DNA of 64,000 bases from Brachionus manjavacas. Taxonomy: Eukaryota > Rotifera > Eurotatoria > Ploima > Brachionidae. The translations under genes and the position numbers were made by a program. This document shows, one piece after another, positions 58,660-64,000 of the stretch. How positions within the stretch are numbered: position 1 is the first letter of the stretch; each line of letters starts with the position of its first letter. Under the pieces are notes generated by a model, which saw only the letters and a program-made list of their open reading frames with translations, was not told the origin of the DNA and made no database searches. The stretch is taken from the NCBI GenBank assembly GCA_019054805.1, contig JAHQIY010000006.1, positions 1,302,001 to 1,366,000 on the forward strand. The letters are read 5' to 3'.

Positions 58660-59482
58660 CCTAGGAGAGAGGTCCACTGCACTCATTACCAGCACCTATA
58701 CAATGAAACAAACAATTCTTCCGGAGGTTACGTGGATCGAAACTAACTGGGTCCAAGGTAATATCTTTTAATACTTCATAGTTCTCTTTCAATTGAAGTA
58801 AACTTTAACCAGTAATTTAAGTTCATTGTTTCTTTCTCTTAGGTTTTCAAGCCAGTATTTAATGGATTCGCAGATCCCATTCTGGCTGATTTTTATATCT
58901 TGAAGTTAAATTTTTCTTATTTTTTCGTCTATTTCTTCCTCTTTCAATGTCTTGTAATTCTTTAATGAATTTATTTGGTCGGTTAACTTTGTTTTCATTG
59001 TTTTTTAGTATTTTATAAGTGAATTTATTTTCAAGGATTCTTTTGGCAAAGACAAGTTTTGTTTTCCTTATTTTTGAATCAACTGGGTCTCTATTGAGTG
59101 CATGTAATAGGTTTGTCGTCCTTGATCTTTTGCTTAGCAAAAGCATCTGTTTAATCATTAGTCCTTCCATCGTTTGAATAATTTATCTCTCATTTTTACT
59201 AATGTTACAATTTTCTATACCATAATACATTATCGGTCTTACGTAAGTTTTAAACAGGTGAGCTTTTAGTTGTGGGTTTATGTGATTACTACTTATATCT
59301 AGGTTTGTTTTGAGTAAGTAGAATGCTCTCCATGTGCTGAGTCTTCGTTCCCTTAGGTGTTCCTTGTTGTAGCATTTACCATCTACCCATACACCCAGAT
59401 ATTTAAATTTATCTACCCATTCAATTTCTTCGCCACATAAGACTAGTCGTTTGTCATCTCTAGTTGATCCATTGATTCTCAA
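58660..59482 (-). pseudogene. LINE ORF2 C-terminal fragment
   Basis: From 59482 on the complement: CGEEIEWVDKFKYLGVWVDG, then LKAHLFKTYVRPIMYYGIEN (RT thumb). An in-frame stop at 59183 is followed by KQMLLLSKRSRTTNLLHALN and KLVFAKRILENKF. A shifted frame reads SIKYWLENLRERN near 58850, and another reads DPVSFDPRNLRKNC near 58740. This RT type (F-K-Y-L-G, Y-G-x-E) differs from the CR1/jockey-like fragments elsewhere in the window. Confidence 0.75.
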
Positions 59483-59753
59483 AATTAGAAACTTTATATT
59501 AGTAGGTTAAGACGTGTTTTTCGATTCAATTCATTCCTGTTTATAATTTCAAAAAATATTTTAATTGAGTTGCATTTTATTTAGATTTTTATTTTTTTTC
59601 CCCTATTTGTTTGCCAGCTCTTTTTATTTTTCAACTTTAAATTTTTCTTGAATATTTAAATTGTGTTGAATTTCAATTTGAAATTTATTTTTGAAATTGT
59701 TTTGGTTTCATTCATTCTTCCGGTCGATTTTAGGAGACCATTTGTGAAGTCAT

Positions 59754-60335
59754 TCTAAAAACTTCATTAATTTAGAAAGCCAAAAGGGTTCTTGGACCGA
59801 CTTAGACTTGTACCAGGTTCGGGTTCAAAGCGCCTGAAGCATAAGTACGCTCTTTTGCAGTCGGATGAGAATGATTCAATAAATGATTCGGAAAAGTTTT
59901 TTAAGAAAAATGGAATTTTAAGTGACGAGCAACTCGGCGCTCAGCTTGATTTGAATGACGATGAGGAAGTGGTGTATGAAGAAACAATGATAAATGATGC
60001 CAAAAAAAGAAAAGCAAATAAAGAGGACTCGATCAAAAAATACAATCTCATTTAGAAAAGACTCAATTAATCACTTTTTATCCTCTAGTCACAGGATAGC
60101 GAATCTTAAATCGATTTTGATCATTCATTAGCATTAAACATTTTTTACTTAAAATATTATTTTTTTTAACTTTTCGTTTATTTAATGATACCATTATTTG
60201 TTAAAAATTTTTAAGAAATAAAAATTTTAAATTCGAAAAAAATTAATTTTGAAAAAATATTTTTTGTTTTTATTTTATAAGTTAATTTCACCAGCCACTT
60301 ACGGCTACCAATTGATAACAAGCAACCTTCAACAT
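59754..60335 (+). pseudogene. Second copy of the KIAA0319-like last exon, frameshifted
   Basis: 582 bp that repeat 52780-53360. The splice acceptor (ATTTAG at 59770-59775) and the entire exon are retained. One extra A in the run at 60001-60008 shifts the frame: after DAKKRKANKEDSIKKYNLI it meets TAG at 60053-60055, about 34 residues earlier than the original. Read from exon 4 the join is in phase, so it could serve as an alternative terminal exon. LINE fragments lie on both sides. An assembly artefact is not excluded. Confidence 0.85.
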
Positions 60336-60349
60336 TTCATTCATTCTCA

Positions 60350-60560
60350 AGTTGTTTTGCAAGCGTCTTTATAATTTCTTTTATTTGCAAATCGACTGGT
60401 TCAACATCTAATGGTAAAAAGGAAGCTAATTTTATGTGTCCTTTTATTCACTCCTGTCATTCTTTTCACTATAAATCAATCCATTGTTTGGATTATTCTG
60501 TATCGGTCTTATTTACAAGACAATTTTCTAAACCGTAGTACATAATTGTCAAGTGAAGGT
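60350..60560 (-). pseudogene. LINE RT fragment
   Basis: The complement reads LTIMYYGLENCLVNKTDTE, the same block as MYYGIENCNISKNER in the 58.7-59.5-kb fragment. It is therefore a second, overlapping LINE copy and not the continuation of the first. Confidence 0.6.
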
Positions 60561-60650
60561 TTTGAAAATTTGCCTTTTATTTTTTTGTGTAAATCTTTCC
60601 TTCAATTTCGAGATGCGACTTGAAATAGCAATACATGATTATTTTACCAA

Positions 60651-61789
60651 AAATTTCGAAAAATTGCGTAAAAATACAAATGCCATTTTAAGGCCATTCA
60701 GAACCTTTATCAGGAAATTAAAAAAATTGAAAAAAAAAATTTACCGATTTTAATAATTTTGAGATGGTAAAATTCAGTAAAATTTAGAATATTTTGGTAA
60801 AAATGTTTTAAAAAAATAAAAAGTTCATTCAAAAATTTCTAATGCTTTATTTTAAATAATTGGTTAAATAATTAGATCGTTCTCCGTTTTTTTGAATTAC
60901 GAACGCAATCACTTTAAAAAAAATTAATCATAAAAATATACATTTTTGTTGAACATAAAGTTCACCAGAAAAAAATGTTCATCTTATCACATTTTTTAAA
61001 TTTTTTTAATGAGACTATGGCTTTTTACCGCAAAAAAAATTTTGCAAAATACTTGGAAATTAAAGGTATATTTAAAATATCATTAAAAAAAAGGTATTAT
61101 TATCTACTTTTGGAGCTTACTAAACATTCGATGCAGGATGATATAATGAAATTTTTTCCAATTCATGCTTGTATTTTTAATATTTTTTTTGTCTAATCAT
61201 TTTTGTAACTATAAAATGTTTCATATTATACTTCTCTTTCTTGGAGGTTAATTTATAAAAAATAAATAAATAAGTTTATATCAAACTAATGGATATTTTT
61301 TTTTTTTTTAATCACCTTGCTAAATTTTTCATAATGGTGAAACTTTTGAAAAAGCGTAAAATTCATTAAAAACTAATCGTTCGACTTTAAAAGCTAAATA
61401 ATAAAAAACTATTTATTCAAAATATTAAAAAAATATATTATTTTAAATCTACATCATTATCTTATTAAACGTGTATTGAAATCAAAAATAAGGAAAAGTA
61501 TATAAGTTAAAGAAATAACTAAAAAAAAATTTGTTTTCTTAATTAAACTAAATAAAAATTGAATAATTTTAACATTCAATTATCACCTTTAATTCTGATT
61601 ATAACTTTTTTCCAAATTTTTACTCATTTTTGCCTAAGTTTTACTGAATTTTACCGTTTCAAAATTCACTTAATTTACATAAATTTACGGAAAAATCGGT
61701 TATTTTTCTTTTAATTTGTTTATTTTACTGAAAAAAGTTTAAAATGGCCTAAAAAAATGGTATTTTTGTTTTTGAGTAATTTTCGAAAA
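60651..61789. mobile_element. Candidate non-autonomous element with ~150-bp imperfect inverted repeats
   Basis: The left arm 60651-60804 and the complement of the right arm 61622-61789 share, in order, blocks such as TTTCGAAAA, AGGCCATT, ACCGATTTT and GGTAAAATTCAGTAAAA. The interior (about 800 bp) has no recognisable frame. Iterated TTACGTAAA motifs at 62000-62090 may belong to a further copy or an extended right end. No target duplication was placed. Confidence 0.5.
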
Positions 61790-61799
61790 ATAACCTTTT

Positions 61800-62925
61800 C
61801 TTACATATGTAAATTTTCGAATTATTACATAAAATTAAAAAAAATCCTAGTATTAAATCAGCACTGTGTTAATCTGTACTTATTCTTTTTCTTACTAACT
61901 CATCTGACCCATCAGTTCGACCTGTCCGACCCATCCAGCCTAGTAATGGCCATTAAAATTGATTACATTAAACATATACAGTAGTTATACAAAAAGTCCA
62001 GAAAAGGTAAAATTTCGTTATTTTGCGTAATCTTACGTAAATATTTGTAGGTAAAGATATGTAATTTTACGTAAAATTACGTAAATTTTGGTAAAATCGT
62101 TCCTAAATGATAAAAGCCGAAAAATGAGGATTTTGGTTAATTTGGTAATGAAAACATAAATCAACAAATAATTTTAAAATGATAAAATGATAAATGTATT
62201 TTGGCATCCATATTTTCTTCAAATATGAATGGAAAACTAGATATGTTTTGAGATTTGTTTCTCCTTTCAAATAATTTAAAATTTTTTTTTTCAATTATTA
62301 AAACAATAAAATTTATACAGCAAACTATGTTGCTCCTTTCAAGGAAATTCTATCCAAAAAGTAAACTTTTTGGACAAAATTTGTTTGTCGAAAGAAGATT
62401 TTGAGGGTAGCTGGATGTCTATCTCCAATGAAACAATTTAAAGATTTTTAGTTTAATAAGAAAAAAAACATTACCTTTTTATATAAGAGAAAGGTTAATT
62501 TCAGTATATTTGTCCGGAATCCTTCAAAAAATTTTTGTCACGGAACCTTATTCAATGGAAACTTACTTTCATAAAATTATAAAATAATATTTCTTATTTT
62601 TTGTCTAAATAAATTTAAATTATCTCTTTCTCATTTCGTCTTTTACTTGTCAATTAGCATTGTTTCATTTTAATAAATTTAAAACAAAATATGTTATTTA
62701 AAGTAATTTAATTTTTATTAGTTTCGAGCGTTTTTTTTTTAATTAAAAACGTATTGTTCGTAAAACTATTGTTGTAGTTTTTGAATATGGGCTTTGATTC
62801 GTTTGAAAATGTAGTCAAAATTAGATCGGATAATACTTTGTATACAATTAGAGAAAATATACGTGTTATTTTTTAATTTCATTCCTTTTAATTTTTAATC
62901 AAATTTATTTTGCTTTATAATTTTC
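61800..62925. other. Gene-free A+T-rich stretch with TTACGTAAA repeats
   Basis: About four GTAAAATTACGTAAA-like units occur at 62000-62100. Otherwise nothing is recognised. Confidence 0.5.
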
Positions 62926-62929
62926 CTTC

Positions 62930-63045
62930 TAGAAAAGTTAAATATTGCTTTAAATTCAATTTTGGATCTAGTTGATGGCTAAGAAACTTTGGAGAGGGGT
63001 CTATTGGGATCTTTCTTGCAAATATAATTTTTTCATCTGTTTGTT
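62930..63045 (-). pseudogene. Short LINE ORF2 scrap
   Basis: The complement reads DEKIIFARKIPIDPSPKFLS, similar in layout to KTKLVFAKRILENKF in the LINE fragment at 59 kb. Confidence 0.4.
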
Positions 63046-63199
63046 AAATTTTTTAATTTATTTATAACTTAAATTTTGCTTTGCAAAGTTATTTCATTTT
63101 GGAAATAAAGTTTATTGAGAATAAAATTAACTTTTTCTTCTTTTTTACTTTTTATCCGAGTGACTTAATTTAAGTCTTGAGTCTTAAGTTAAACGAAAG

Positions 63200-63560
63200 A
63201 AAAACTGCAAAAGTCATTCAGAGTTCTGAAGAACTCGAATCCTTTGATACTTCAATAAGTATCTTAAGATAGAAGTAGTTAGTTTTACTTCTTCGAAGAG
63301 CTGCCGAATTGGTGACTCTACAATCGGAACCAACTGCAAAGGTTAGTTCAAGTCCGTTTCTGAACAACAGACTTTAAACATAACCATCTGATTGATTTTA
63401 GGCAATGGCTGCAAAAGTCATCCATACAAGGCTGCATTAGTCTCATAGGGTTTATTAAGGCTAAGGTTAAGCTCCCCTATACTCGCAAATTTTGTCTTTT
63501 GATTGAACAATTCTTGATACATAACTGTTTGCTTCAACTTTCGGACAACTTTTACTAGAC
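63200..63560 (+). pseudogene. Possible retroelement scrap (protease-like), low confidence
   Basis: A 49-codon frame from about 63403 reads QWLQKSSIQGCISLIGFIKA, then KVKLPYTRKFCLLIEQF and LLQLSDNFY. It loosely resembles the part of a Ty3 protease that ends in LLG-x-DF. Upstream, CAAAG/GTTAGT and TTTTAG/GCAATG could delimit a 60-base intron. The motif CTGCAAAAGTCAT occurs twice (63205 and 63409). Too degraded to be sure. Confidence 0.25.
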
Positions 63561-64000
63561 ACCCCCACTAATTGATCCATCGTCACAAGGTTTGTTCCAT
63601 AAGTCAAACTAAAAAAATTTTTAAATTTTATTATTAACATAAATAGTAAAAATTTGGTAGTTTATAACTTCTCATCATTTGACAATAATTTTAAAGTTCA
63701 ACTTGCATTTTTTCATTTATTAGAAATTAAATTTTTAAATTTTAAATCAATATTAATGCAATTATGTTTAATTTTTAAATTTTGCCTTTATAACAGGTAC
63801 AGAAGCTTTTTGTACTTTTGATATCAATCAAGCTTTGCATTATAAAGCTTTCAAACAAGTAAGGTGCTTATTAAGATAAAAAATTCCTTCCAAAATAAAA
63901 AGACGGAATTAGTCCTGAGTTAAGATGAAAAAAGTTTGGACAGTAAATTTATTTTTTTTTTTTATGAATTTTGAAATAAAAAACAGTATTGCTACGCCAA

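Noticed and set aside
58660..60560. One LINE split by the duplicated KIAA0319-like exon
   Set aside because: The fragments on the two sides cover the same RT block (MYYGIEN and MYYGLEN), so they are two copies and not two halves.
61757..62294. Open frames of 60-75 residues on both strands
   Set aside because: Low-complexity Phe/Leu/Lys/Ile-rich translations of A+T-rich DNA with no family resemblance.

Overview
The window is very A+T-rich eukaryotic DNA, about three quarters A+T by eye. It has short GT-AG introns, intronless and spliced animal-type genes, nuclear tRNA genes and a dense layer of decayed transposons. Animal families identify it as metazoan: PRKX kinase, PCGF3/5 Polycomb RING protein, KIAA0319-type MANSC/PKD receptor, an MFS carrier and a selenocysteine tRNA. 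The base composition and the abundance of MULE, CR1/jockey-like and Ty3 relics would fit a monogonont rotifer such as Brachionus. That species-level guess is inference from memory and was not tested.

Layout. 1-2.1 kb: 3' end of a Ty3-type retroelement, with a chromodomain-like pol tail followed by a frameshifted envelope-like gene. 4.7-6.6 kb: a decayed MULE with ~200-bp inverted ends, itself hit by a LINE tail. 7.97-10.56 kb: a tRNA-Cys/tRNA-Phe pair present twice as a near-identical inverted duplication. 11.0-17.7 kb: a complete five-exon MFS transporter (minus strand) whose 4.6-kb third intron holds an intronless PRKX gene on the plus strand. 18.6-38.2 kb: a transposon graveyard with two Tc1/mariner relics, several LINE fragments, two related MULEs with 8/9-bp-matching target duplications, a further MULE transposase, and a decayed Ty3 polyprotein ending in a C2H2 finger. 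39.0-39.9 kb: a complete three-exon PCGF3/5 gene (minus). 40.4-41.8 kb: small inverted-repeat elements, one with a perfect 9-bp target duplication. 45.9 kb: tRNA-Sec. 46.6-53.2 kb: a complete five-exon KIAA0319-like gene (plus). 53.4-64 kb: transposon relics, an unrecognised 193-residue intronless gene with a TATA box, and a second, frame-shifted copy of the last KIAA0319-like exon.

The host genes do not form a pathway; they are independent single-copy genes separated by repeats. I found no CRISPR, operon or other prokaryotic system. The strongest leads are the chromodomain-plus-envelope retroelement end, the duplicated terminal exon that kept its splice acceptor, the nested PRKX gene, the MULE/MITE set with 9-bp target duplications, and the LINE tails that share a small hairpin before an AATAAA-type tail.
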